Shown here in pieces: positions 47,999 to 58,127 of a stretch of DNA of 64,000 bases. The stretch spans positions 40,093,549-40,157,548 of the forward strand of contig CP136067.1 in assembly GCA_032622095.1 (NCBI GenBank). The letters run 5' to 3'. A model generated the notes under the pieces. The model searched no databases and was not told the DNA's origin. It was given only the letters and a program-made list of their open reading frames with translations. The stretch comes from Siphonodentalium dalli. Taxonomy: Eukaryota > Mollusca > Scaphopoda > Gadilida > Siphonodentaliidae. Positions within the stretch are counted from its first letter, which is position 1. Each line of letters starts with the position of its first letter. A program made the position numbers and the translations under genes.

Positions 47999-49625
47999 AC
48001 GTGCGCTCGCGCAACAGTATGGCGATCAGACATATTCGTTCGTAGGTTGGTGTCACACTCCATGACGTCACCAAAAACGACGTAAAACCTCGTGGAACTA
48101 TTTCAGCACACTAGCAGTAGGCCAATAATCATAACTGGAACTCAAAGATTGGTGCATCGGAATAACTGTATCTCGAAGTTTCAAACAGTGTATGATGTTC
48201 CACGATTGTGAACGATAATAGCATTTCAACTAAGTCAGTTTTGTGGTTCTTGTGATATTCCCGTTATATTTTTCCACTAGAAATGGCCGTAACGTCAACA
48301 GTCCAGCACATGACGTCATAACGACATTTAGCAGCCAAAGGTTAGATATCCATGGTCCGATTTCTGCCTGTTCTCCGGACAAATGGAACCTTTGGGGGGG
48401 GGGGTCAAAATAGGTTCAATATGAACGTATTTCAAAACCTAATTGAGCCCAAGCGGGCTAGAATAACCAAATTCACCCTCTGGGGACCCCACTCTGCTTA
48501 CACCATTGAGCCATAGGTTTTATACAAGTTTATTTGTCGTGGTAATGTCTGTTTTCACTGTGGCCCGCGCCATTCAGCGAAATAACTGGTTCACTATGGG
48601 GATATTTCAGAATCAGATAAGACCAATATGAACCGATGTGAATACTTATGATCAACACGAAGCTATTTGCACGATAATATGTTGACAGTCATTTTTCGAC
48701 GGTGTTTGATCGTGCCCCGTGTAAGGTCCATTGAATGTATTGGTAATATGTGACAAGGAACGTTGATATTTATTAAGAGTTAAGTTTAAAAAAACATTAT
48801 AGCAACTTTCAACCCAACCTTATTGAGTAGTGATTAGAAATAAAATGAAAATTTGAAAACACACCTAACGATTTCATAGTATTTCTCAAAAATATAAACT
48901 GCCTGATTTGAAGTGGGTGAACTCAAGCTTTGCTATGGAATCCTATTAGGGCCACTTGCTAATGGCGCTTTCGGCGCTTTCGGTGCGATGCGCCGAAAGC
49001 GACAAAAAGTGCGCCATTAGTAACGCGCCGAAAGCACCGAAAGCGCCGAAAGCGGCGAAAGCGCCGAAAGCGACAAAATATGCGCCGTTACGGCGCACTA
49101 TTTGTCGCTTTCGGCGCACTTTTTGTCGCTTTCGGCGCACTTTTTGTCGCTTTCGGCGCACTTTTTGTCGCTTTCGGCGCTTTCGGCGCGCGCGCCGAAA
49201 GCGACAAAACGTGCGATATTAGCGCATGTTTCGGCGCGCCGAAAGCGACAAAATGTGCGCCGTAACGTTACTAATGGCGCACTTTTTGTCGCTTTAGGCG
49301 CGCGCCGAAAGCGCCATTAGGCATACTATTAGGTCCACTCCCTAATGGCGCGCGCCCGAAGCGACAAAAAGTGCGCCACTAAGGTATGTTTCGGCGCGCG
49401 CCGAAAGCGCCGAAAGCGCCGAAAGCGACAAAAAGTGCGCCGAAAGCGCCATTAGCAAGTGGCCCTAATAGGATTCCATACTTTGCTAATGTTTCACGTT
49501 GATAAATATTCACACATACAAATAATTCAATTAATACGCATGCTCCTTGTGCGTTGGGTTTTGTTTACTGTAGAACAGTTATGCAAATGAAAGTTAGGTA
49601 GAAACATTTTATTTTACCATATCTG
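47999..49625. repeat. A-B hybrid module, copy 4, carrying an insertion
   Basis: The A head is 47999-48095 and B runs from 48096. The G tract is 11. TGACGTCA lies at 48063-48070 and 48311-48318. B is split by the element at 48934-49480 and resumes at CTTTGCTAATGTTTCACG. Its normal end (TTTTACCATATCTG) is not followed by 41-bp repeats, so this is the right boundary of the array. Confidence 0.9.
48934..49480. mobile_element. 547-bp GC-rich foldback insertion in module B
   Basis: The ends are TATGGAATCCTATTAGGGCC and its exact inverse, continuing ACTTGCTAATGGCGC. CTTTGC (or CTTTGCTA) is repeated on both sides, and uninterrupted B copies have a single CTTTGCTAATG, which proves insertion. The interior consists of GCGCCGAAAGCGACAAAA in both orientations, with an internal end-like sequence at about 49318-49350 (ATACTATTAGGTCCACTCCC) suggesting a nested or rearranged copy. 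The frames of 60-90 codons here only translate the repeat. Confidence 0.88.
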
Positions 49626-49726
49626 CCTGTTGATATTAAAGGGATACACAGCGAAATAACTTTATAGCTGCATCAAATAGTCTATCACTGAGAGATTTTT
49701 TTTTATTATAAATTAATCAGCATTAA

Positions 49727-50070
49727 AGGGGACCATATTCTAAAATCGGTCATTTGTGTGACCATCTCCTTTTATACTCAACAGAATATATGCAACAAAT
49801 GAATGATTTGAGCCATGAATCAGTGCAAAATACACGCATGTGCTCTATGAACGATGCAAACAACATGGTAATTATAATGACAATGAATGTATGGCTGGAG
49901 GCATAAATTCATTTTCATTATTATGATAGTGTTGTTTGCATCGTTCATAGAGCATACAGGTGTATTTTGCACTAATCCATGTCTCAATTCCATTCATTTG
50001 TTGCATATATTCTGTTGAGTATAAAATGAGATGGTCCCATAAATGGCCGAATTTAGTCTGCAGTACCCCT
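49727..50070. mobile_element. 344-bp palindromic element flanked by TTAA
   Basis: TTAA (49723-49726 and 50071-50074) flanks ends AGGGGACC and GTACCCCT. The arms match over ~130 bp: CTCAACAGAATATATGCAAC against GTTGCATATATTCTGTTGAG, and CTCTATGAACGATGCAAACA against TGTTTGCATCGTTCATAGAG. TTAA duplication is the hallmark of piggyBac-type transposition, so a non-autonomous piggyBac-like MITE is likely. No coding sequence is present. Confidence 0.75.
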
Positions 50071-50074
50071 TTAA

Positions 50075-50879
50075 ACGGACATTCGAGCCTCCAAAATTGT
50101 GTCTACGTAATTTGGAACAGGATACAAGATAGGTTGACAAATCCACGATATCATATTTGATATTCCGGCTTCATATGCAATGAAGTGAAACAAACGCTCT
50201 TTATTTCTACCATATCAGGAATGGACTAACACTGAACGATATTTTCTGCTCAATGCAGTGGCATGGCAGTTGTTTGTTTGGGACCCAAAACCATGTTCAA
50301 ATTTGTATTTTGTATGACACCATTGCGTCTTTCTGTGACATATAATGCACGTAGACATGTTGTTCAAGTATTTATCGACCTATTTAGATAGCGGGAAAAA
50401 TTCAAAAGTGAATAGTATTAGGTTTATTCTGGAGCGGCCCAAACCGCCATGTGGCTTTAAATGCTTCGTCTGGTTATTTTTACGTAGATAACATTTGGAA
50501 GCTCGACTGCATGTCCGTTTAAATGTAAAGTCTGGTTATTTAAAAGTGACATTAAAGGCACGGGTGGCGTTCGTTGCTGAAATATTTATATTTGTTCAAA
50601 TCGCCATCAACAGAAGGAACACCAAAATATATACAGTTCCGCTCATACGCGAAACATAATAAGCGCGTAATTAGTATATTGTCGTCAAGACGTACGATGG
50701 TGTACGTAAACAGGAGCCTGCTCGTGTTACAGAAGTTGTGCTTCTGTTTACATAACACAGCGCAATTCTATTTGCTAATGTCACACAAATTACATAAACG
50801 CTCTTTATGTTTTCCATATCAGGAAAACAGTAACAAATAACGCTCTTTATGTTTACCGTATCCGGATCTAAACACACGT
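50075..50879. other. Intergenic with stray copies of the array's ACGCTCTTTAT core
   Basis: AAACGCTCTTTAT followed by a CATATCAGGA-like stretch occurs at about 50193 and 50795, and AACGCTCTTTATG again at about 50839. These may be ancestors or relatives of the 41-bp unit. No gene is recognised. Confidence 0.45.
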
Positions 50880-51190
50880 CAGGAAACGTAACGTTTTTTG
50901 CTTTTGTTTACATAACAAAGGAAAACACATTGACAATAACATACTGTTTATGCCATATTTCTGAACGGTATAAGAACAAAGTCTGTCTATATTTTACTAT
51001 TCTTTCTGTTTATGGCGGTTTTTGACGGAGGTGAATATTTTAACAGCATACCGACCGCCAACGCCGCCCGTATCTTTAAAGCGACGTTCACTGTGAATTG
51101 ATCTTTTCTGAATTCCGATTTCTTCAATCGAGTAAAGTACGTTCTAAATATAGCGATGCCGGTCTGATTATAGATATAAACTGTCAGCAA
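50880..51190. repeat. Diverged direct repeat, copy 1 (partner at 53980)
   Basis: TTTGTTTACATAACAAAG, TGACAATAACAT, GGTATAAGAACAA, TTCTTTCTGTTTAT and CCCGTATCTTTAAA occur in the same order as in 53990-54180. Confidence 0.7.
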
Positions 51191-51640
51191 AAATGAGAGA
51201 GCAGAAATACATTTCTCGACTTATGTAGCGTCTATGGACTTTGACTCCCTCCATTGAATTGACGATGATTCACTGCATTTAATATCACTTCAATTTGATG
51301 GCACTTGAGAATAACTATTACTATCTGAACGAGTCAAACAAACGTGGCCGTAGGAACAAGGCCGAAAAGTCGATGACAGATATGAGGAACTCACATGTCA
51401 TGACCACGCTGAGATGCTTGAACGTAACCTATATGTAAGAGATGGAGAGGTCACGCGGTCGGGATAAAGTATACAACAAGAACGAAGCGTGCAAAACATA
51501 ATATTAAAACGAAAGCATAAACAAATACTTATGTGAAGCGAATATCCATAATCAATCGCACACGAACACAAAGGAGCAACAAATATATACATTGCACAAA
51601 TACAAATTGCTATGTGCTTGAATGAACCTGCATTCTATTT
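51191..51640. other. Intergenic, no gene recognised
   Basis: No domain-bearing frame on either strand and no clear repeat structure. Confidence 0.4.
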
Positions 51641-51646
51641 ACCAAT

Positions 51647-52192
51647 ATGGCTTCTTTACAATGTATTTACTGTAGTATATCTTGGCGCGTGAACTTCTCA
51701 CAATGTACATTTAATGTACATAGTTATCTCTTATACGGCATAGAAATTTGGGGTCATAGTAGGCAAGCCCATAAACTATTCCTACTTCAAAAAAAGTCAA
51801 TCAGAATTCTCAACAATAAAAAATATAATTCACACACTGACCCCCTCTTCAGTAGAAATAACATATTAAAATTAAATGACATTTACAAACTTGGAATATC
51901 CCTTTTAATGTTAGACTGAAGAAATGATAGACTGTCTGCATCGTTTAAATTCTACTTTGCAATTAATCAAGGGAACACTCGTCAAAAGGGTCTGTTCAAA
52001 ATCGCCAAATCACGAATCAAATCGCTCGACTTTCCAACTTTTAAATTTCCTGCCATATGGAATGACTTAAACAAAAAGCTTCGAGAAGAGCCCTTTCGGA
52101 AGATATTCAGGAGAAGGTTCATTAGTGAATGTATTAGTTCCTATCCCACTGAAGTTACTTGTACAAATCCATATTGCCCGGAATATCCATAA
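51647..52192 (+). pseudogene. LINE polyprotein, post-RT C-terminal region, one in-frame stop
   Basis: The early part reads YLLYGIEIWGH, FLLQKKSIRILN, then HTDPLFSRNNILKLNDIYKL. This is the conserved thumb-side block after the reverse transcriptase in jockey/CR1-like LINEs. After a TGA at 51917-51919 the same frame continues with NTRQKGLFKIAKSRIKSL, PAIWNDLNKKLRE and a terminal TAA at 52190. The single internal stop and the absence of RT catalytic motifs show a dead, 5'-truncated copy. Confidence 0.8.
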
Positions 52193-52832
52193 TAATATCC
52201 CCATCAATTATGTATTTACATGTATTATATAAATGTTCATGGCTCTCGTACCATATTATTCATCTACACCAATGACATTTCCCGCCGTACATTGCTCTAG
52301 CTAATGTATGACTTTCTGACTGGATCTCATCCAATGGAACCTCGCGAGTTATTCACCTAATGTTATGACCGCGGCTTTTCTAATTAATGATTATAAATAC
52401 AAGTAATACATAAAGAGTTTTTGCGTTGATATGACCAATCGATATCAATATATAGGTTAAACTCATCCGTATGCTCCCTTGATTTCTAATTGATTTCTAA
52501 TTGATTTCTAAATGATTCTATGCACAAATTGTATATTTTATAATTGACCACAGTTATTCTATAGATATAATATACCATGGTCCACGCAGCTTCCAGACAG
52601 AGCAGAGTGTTATTTTAATGACTAGTTGGGGTGGGCAGTAAGATAGCCAATTATTGGATATGCCCTCCCCAGGCAAGGAGCACTCAGCCCATCTGGTGGA
52701 TAGTTATCCCAGATGGGTTAGCATAGATTTTGTTGTATTTTCTTTTAATCTGTATTCACTTTATCATCTTCATTATTATTTGTGCATATTTTGTTGGAGT
52801 TGCTCTTTGTCAATAAATTATCTCTCTCTTTA
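51647..52832 (+). mobile_element. 5'-truncated non-LTR retrotransposon (LINE), 3' end
   Basis: The element contains the C-terminal part of a LINE polyprotein (51647-52192) followed by ~640 bp of 3' UTR-like sequence. It ends near TTGTCAATAAATTATCTCTC at 52808-52832, a simple-repeat tail typical of several LINE clades. Start and end are approximate. It runs opposite to the LINE at the right edge and has a different tail. Confidence 0.75.
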
Positions 52833-53102
52833 AGGTGGTACACACATCTGGTTATATAGTTCGGCTAATTTGCTATGATGTTGCTGCGTCCTGCTGAATT
52901 GCTTTGATGTTGGTAGGTCAAATTGGTGCTGTTAAGAAAATGTACTGTAATTTTTTCTAATGTTGTCATTTGCGGCGTTTGACTAATACGAGCGATTTGA
53001 GAAAATGGTAGCTTCTGCACGACTCACTCATGAATATATCTGTATATATGTTGAAATATTTCAATGGTGGCTTTTCATGGTTTGGAAGAAACGACAAGTA
53101 TA

Positions 53103-53301
53103 CAGTAACGCCCTGAATAATCGACTCCTTAACCACATCAGAATTATGTGTATTTTTTCAGGATTTAGTCGGAAATATGGCTTATTGCCATTCATCGGAA
53201 AGCTCTCACCGAATGGCAACAAGCCATATTTCCGACTAAATCCTGAAAAATTACCAATAATTCTGCTGTGGTTAAGGAGTCGATTATTTTGGGCATTACT
53301 G
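53103..53301. mobile_element. 199-bp palindromic element, TA-flanked, CAGTAA ends
   Basis: The ends are CAGTAACGCCCTGAATAATC and, inverted, CAGTAATGCCCAAAATAATC, between TA dinucleotides (53101-02, 53302-03). The inner arms are longer than in its relatives, with ATTTAGTCGGAAATATGGC and its complement around a loop at 53200. CAGT ends with TA duplication are characteristic of Tc1/mariner-type elements. A 99-codon frame across it is a by-product. Confidence 0.85.
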
Positions 53302-53399
53302 TAGTCAATTAGATTATTGTCGGTTTGCTATAACAATAATTATCAACATTTAAATATTTTACAACATATATGTTTTGGAATGTTTTATAATAAATAATG

Positions 53400-53565
53400 T
53401 TCGAATCCGCATCTCTTAGTTTTATCTAGACCTGGTGTTATTGCAGTTTAAACTAGGTTTAGTAGGAGATAAACTCGGTTTTGATGGAGATAAACCTAGT
53501 TTTAGTCCAATTAAACCCAGTTTTCTGATAAACTCAGTTTTACTTTCTGAACTCGCTCTCAAATA
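53400..53565. repeat. Short degenerate repeat, AAACTNGGTTTTNNTGGAGAT
   Basis: AAACTAGGTTTAGTAGGAGA, AAACTCGGTTTTGATGGAGA and AAACCTAGTTTTAG follow each other at ~25-30 bp spacing, and CAGTTTTA phrases extend it. A related stretch is at 54340-54375. Confidence 0.5.
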
Positions 53566-53979
53566 AAGGGCCCGGCCTTTGTTGCAGGTTATAATTTAGA
53601 AATAACATTTATCAAATCATGATAATTTCCTCAAGAATATACTAATAGTATAGCGTAATTATGATATGAATGCGATATTATTCACAACACATTGAGTCAG
53701 AGCAAATTCAGGTCGAGTGTTGTTTTATTTCTTGCAAAAAGCGCAGTGGATTGTTTATAAGCATGCAGAGACAAGATGTTGCTTCATCTCCTTATTTAGA
53801 TTCGCGCGCATTATACGTCGGTTGTAAAACCTCTAATTTGGTGCGTCCACAACTTACAACTCACAATACTATACTCATAGTAAAATCGTTATTTGGTATG
53901 TATTACCATATATAGGTTAGGAGAAAATACTACTTTCATTGGACGATCCGGTAGTTCCAAGTGTTTGTCTATAACAAAC

Positions 53980-54235
53980 GGCTCTGTAATGTTGTTGTTG
54001 TTTGTTTACATAACAAAGTGTAAAAACGTGACAATAACATGCAATGTACGCGATATTTATGATTGGTATAAGAACAATCTCTGTCTATTATATAATATTC
54101 TTTCTGTTTATTGAAATTTTAGCGGATGTGAAACAGCTATACCCACAACGAAGGCCACCCGTATCTTTAAAACCAAGTTTTATTGTCGGCATCAACATTC
54201 TGATTAAATCGCTGATCTTGTTCGGTAATTTTACT
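53980..54235. repeat. Diverged direct repeat, copy 2 (partner at 50880)
   Basis: The phrases of 50880-51190 recur in order, including TTTGTTTACATAACAAAG at about 54000 and CCCGTATCTTTAAA at about 54159. The copies differ by indels that are not multiples of three. Confidence 0.7.
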
Positions 54236-54259
54236 AAATATTTACTTGGGGCCAATTAG

Positions 54260-56200
54260 CTGTCACTGATTTATTCATATCTGTACATATCCCCTGAAAA
54301 TATGCTATTTGGAAATTAGTCAGAATAAAACCACCCTACCCCAGGTTTTACTTAAACTGAGTCCGTCCAGTTTTATTATTTGGTAGAACTATTTCGCCCA
54401 ACACGTGTCTTGTTACATTTATGGGATTGTTTCGGTGGACTTGTGGCGTCCTGTTACACGAAGTGGCCACTTCACTGATATCACATACATTTCAAAGCAG
54501 CTCTGTCAGTTGATGCATGAATTTGTCGATTATTATGTAGGATAGAATGTGCATGGGTTTGTCCCCATTGGATATAAACGCTTGACTATTATGCCGTAAT
54601 AAACCATTTAGTTAGTGATGTTGATAGTGGAACTCAACTCATTTCGAACGAAAAAGAACAAATAACAGTTCGAAATTTTAATATTTCAGAATAACAAATT
54701 TGGATATTATACATACGTGACAATACCAAATAAGCGGCGACTCTACATTAAAATAAATAAATGAAGATGAACTGAAGTAGCTCTATAGCACATGTATTAT
54801 AATTATAAGCCACATTCATATTGTGAAGCTGATTGGTCAACACTTTTAAATCTACGATCCTAAATCTCTAATTGAACAATGTAAAAACCAATGCAAATGA
54901 AGCAACTATAAAAACAATCAAGCCACAAAAACTAAAAACTGTTGGCTGACCCCTTTTGGATTTTGTGCACATATATTTGGTAACCAAGTTGTCGAAAAAT
55001 AACATAAATTGTTTGCCAATCGGTTTCAAACAAGTATATCATCAAGCTGGTAAACTCAGGCGGCCAAAGTCAAATTTTCCATGTGCGTTGAGAACAATTC
55101 CCACACTAAAACATAATGACAGATTGGAAAATCAGAGCGGTAGTTTTGTTGACGATTTGCGCAAGATATATTCGTCAAAATTGCAGCAAATTAGAACTCT
55201 TGTGTTTGACTTGCCAGTTCGAGTTGTGACAATGTCGTACACATGCGTTTATATTATTGTGTTGATAAAATAATCTGAGAACCGAATCACACTGTTTCGA
55301 AATATAGTTCTTCGGTTTTAGTGGGACTTTTCAAACATAAGGTCCAAAATTTATTCACATTTTATTCGATATTCTGTGTGCTTAACAAGGGCAGCATTTT
55401 GCTTTGTTCGCATAGTATATATTTTAATATCGCGGAAGTCCACCAAATGTGGGTAAAATGTCACCGATAGCAGCGGTCTTACCGAGTCATCAAGGGAGGT
55501 AAACCCTGCATGAAGCTGGCGTTGATCAGTGGATGGAATACCGCGGTTAAACATTTCATGACAGGAGCTGCATTGGTGATGCATTAAAGACCCTGTGTCA
55601 GTGCATTCTCTTATTTATTACATGATCCTACCCTTATTCCATTCAATAATCCTATTCGTTTAATAAAATTTATAGTGCCAGGTGACCTTTGACTTCCGGT
55701 AAATTAAATTCCGCTACATAAGCTACGTCTCAAAATACTATGGCTTCCATTATTTTTCCAACAAACTATAATGAATGAAGAGTTTGAAAAGGTATGCCAT
55801 TAAATATACGCTATTAAATACGCCAAAGAGTCTTTATTTATCTGGGACTACTTCTTTACGCGAACAAACAACGCATAGTTAAATGAAACGTCATTTCATG
55901 CCTTATAGAAGCAGATGTTAGTTTCGCGTTCCATTTAAGTATGTTTCGTCGAGGTTTTGGATCATGTAATAAATAGAATCTACAACTCGTCCCCAGTTTA
56001 TAGCGGAATTTACAAAACTCGTCCAGTAAATGAGGTCTGGACCTCGCCAAGATCAAGGTGTATATTGTTAGGCCACTGGGTAATTAATCCACTGCATGTT
56101 TTATCCACCCACAACCGGCAATCAACCGACAAACTTGTCCAGATACACGAATCAGGTTAGCTTGCCTGTGCATGGGCAAGCATGAGTTTAATGTGCCTGT
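54260..56200. other. Intergenic, no gene recognised
   Basis: Frames up to 105 codons (54956-55273) exist but show no domain, splice context or repeat homology that I can identify. Confidence 0.4.
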
Positions 56201-56207
56201 CATTTGT

Positions 56208-56260
56208 AGAATGAGGTCCACAGAGGGTGAAACTAGTTACCCTCTGGGAACCTCATTCTG
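56208..56260. mobile_element. 53-bp palindrome, foldback family also found in module B
   Basis: TAGAATGAGGTCCACAGAGG is mirrored by CCTCTGGGAACCTCATTCTG around AACTAG. It is a short internally deleted relative of the element at 56475. Confidence 0.65.
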
Positions 56261-56474
56261 CTTAAGCCTCATCTTCTCTGGTAAATTTAATTATTGTCAA
56301 ATTTCTAAAAAAAACGTCTTCACAAAGATTCTGTTTCATTTTTAGTTTAGTTTTTCTATATCCCCAAATTAGCAGACGACACATTGCATAATCGAGGTCC
56401 CCAATGTATATCACAATATTCACCATTTGGGTACTTCAATTTGAGTCTATGTATCCCATAGCAGATGAGGTCAT

Positions 56475-56567
56475 GCAGAATGAGGTCCACAGAGGGTGAA
56501 TTTGGTGACGATAGCCCGCCGTGCGGGATAGCGTCACTAAATTCACCCTCTGGGGACCTCATTCTGC
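56475..56567. mobile_element. 93-bp near-perfect palindrome (complete foldback unit)
   Basis: GCAGAATGAGGTCCACAGAG, then GGTGAATTTGGTGACG, reaches a centre TAGCCCGCCGTGCGGG. The right arm (TTCACCCTCTGGGGACCTC, ATTCTGC) closes it. One arm of the same sequence lies in every B-containing module after the poly-G tract except where truncated. Confidence 0.8.
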
Positions 56568-56599
56568 AAATGGCAGACACACTATTACCAGACTTGTGC

Positions 56600-56705
56600 A
56601 TGGGTCACATTCCTCGCTGATTGGGATTCGAATCTTCAACATCACTGCATGGACGGCTTATATTGTCCTAATGCGCCATGCGGCTAACCAACTGGGTCAC
56701 TGATG
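56600..56705 (-). mobile_element. tRNA-derived SINE-like fragment
   Basis: On the minus strand a box-A-like TGGTTAGCCGC (56690-56680) is followed by a box-B-like GATTCGAATCC (56634-56624), as in RNA polymerase III internal promoters. The spacing is larger than in ordinary tRNAs, and a clean cloverleaf with paired acceptor ends was not found. A SINE head or tRNA pseudogene is more likely than a working tRNA gene. Confidence 0.4.
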
Positions 56706-57038
56706 CCGAACCTTTGAAGTCCGATGTGCTTGTTCGAACATTCTAAACGACGGAGTTATAGCGGTTGCAAACAACATATGATATGACATTGTTTGGAATT
56801 CAATCTTTTTCAAGCTAGTGGTGCACGGCATTGCGCGCTGTACACCGTCGGTCGGACTCTAACATGTCGTACCTCAGAAAAATCAAATTGTTCAGGAGAT
56901 ACAAAAAGTAGTTATCTAGGTAACTATAATTGGTATCTGCCAATAACTTTGGACAATATTATAAAGTTATTATTACGCCACATGTGGTGTATCTAGTTTC
57001 TGTGATTTTGATATTGTGTGGTGGACAGGGCGAATGTA

Positions 57039-57513
57039 TTCTTGGAGATTTTTTGTACCTTACTCAATCGTACCGATAGAATCACGTAGATGCCGAAATT
57101 GTAAAGTTAACACCACCGGTGTATAATATGTTTATGAAAATATGATAAATCGTATCGATAGAGTCAGGACAGGCTGAAATTGTAAACTTTAAGTCACCGG
57201 TGTAATAATATGTTGTTGAATATATACATAATTTGATAGACTGAAAATAATATATAACCCATTGGGAGCCCCTGGTGTATTCTTGGACATTTTGTTTTGT
57301 ACCATTACTCAATCGTACCGATAGAATCACGTAGATGCCGAAATTGTAAAGTTAACGCCACCGGTGTATAATATGTTTATGAAAATATGATAAATCATAT
57401 CGATAGAGTCAGGATAGGCTGAAATTGTAAACTTAAAGTCACTTGTTGTTGAAAATATAAATAATTTGATAGACTGAAAATAATGTGTAACCTATTGAGA
57501 ACCCCTGGTGTAC
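57039..57513. repeat. Tandem duplication, ~237 bp unit, two copies
   Basis: Both copies contain TTCTTGGA(G/C)ATTTT, CTCAATCGTACCGATAGAAT, CGTAGATGCCGAAATTG, CACCGGTGTATAATATG and a closing CCCCTGGTGTA. Inside each unit, the GATAGA(A/G)TCA..(T/G)A..(G/C)(T/C)GAAATTGTAAA phrase occurs twice, so the unit itself is an older duplication. Confidence 0.85.
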
Positions 57514-57778
57514 TGAAGTGAATTGTGGGTAGTTTCATTATGATTCTCCGCCATCTTTATTTTCTGGAACTATCACCAAGATTTCGCCACTCGATTCTCT
57601 TAAACTGCACCCGAATCGGTAAAATTCTTTTGATAATTCTATGGAAATACATCTTAGCTACTATTCGGATCTGCTGTCCCGGTCGAAAAGGGTTTAGTTT
57701 GACCAAAATGGCAATTGACAAAAGCCTGTTTATAAAATGCGTTTACTCGATGACCCGTCCACGGTCCACGCTGTAGTG

Positions 57779-58127
57779 TAAATTTATTATCGAAAACAAA
57801 TTCAATTTCTTCCATCTAAAACATAATTACGCACTGAACTCTGTCATTTTAAGAATATATACGTATTACACACATACACACCAAATTTCAGCTCAAAATT
57901 TTGAAAAATGACAGTTTTATAGACATAAATCGATTTTAATGGGAAATCCTGTGTTATTCTACTGTTAAATTTTGTCATCGAAAAAAAATCATTTCTTCGA
58001 TCTAAAAAATAATTAGGTGCTGTATCCTGTCATTTTAGGAATATATAAGTATCCCACTCACACACACCAAGTGTGAGCTAAAAATTTTGAAAAATAAGAG
58101 ATTTATCGACATAAATCGATTTGTATA
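57779..58127. repeat. Direct repeat, ~185 bp period, two copies
   Basis: CTGTCATTTTAAGAATATAT at about 57841 and CTGTCATTTTAGGAATATAT at about 58027 are each followed by CACACACACC-like sequence, AAAATTTTGAAAAAT and GACATAAATCGATTT. Confidence 0.8.

Larger units (their letters stand above)
23008..49625. repeat. Composite higher-order satellite array (overall extent)
   Basis: Ten blocks of a 41-bp unit (about 12.8 kb, roughly 310 units) alternate with modules A1, A2, B and A-B hybrids. The order is block1-A1-A2-block2-B-block3-A1-A2-block4-AB-block5-AB-block6-A1-A2-block7-AB-block8-A1-A2-block9-B-block10-AB. A1 starts at 23938, 29519, 36411 and 42259, giving periods of 5581, 6892 and 5848. 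Exact recurrence of module and block lengths shows recent amplification of multi-kilobase units. No plausible long gene lies inside. Individual parts are listed separately. Confidence 0.95.

Noticed and set aside
48946-49320. Several 60-90 codon frames rich in A, F, G or K, R
   Set aside because: They are translations of the GCGCCGAAAGCGACAAAA repeats inside the foldback element, in both orientations.
53005-53304. 99-codon frame
   Set aside because: Most of it is the 199-bp palindrome; a real protein here is unlikely.
56600-56705. Functional tRNA gene on the minus strand
   Set aside because: Box A and box B are recognisable but spacing is long and no acceptor-stem pairing was found; kept only as SINE-like.
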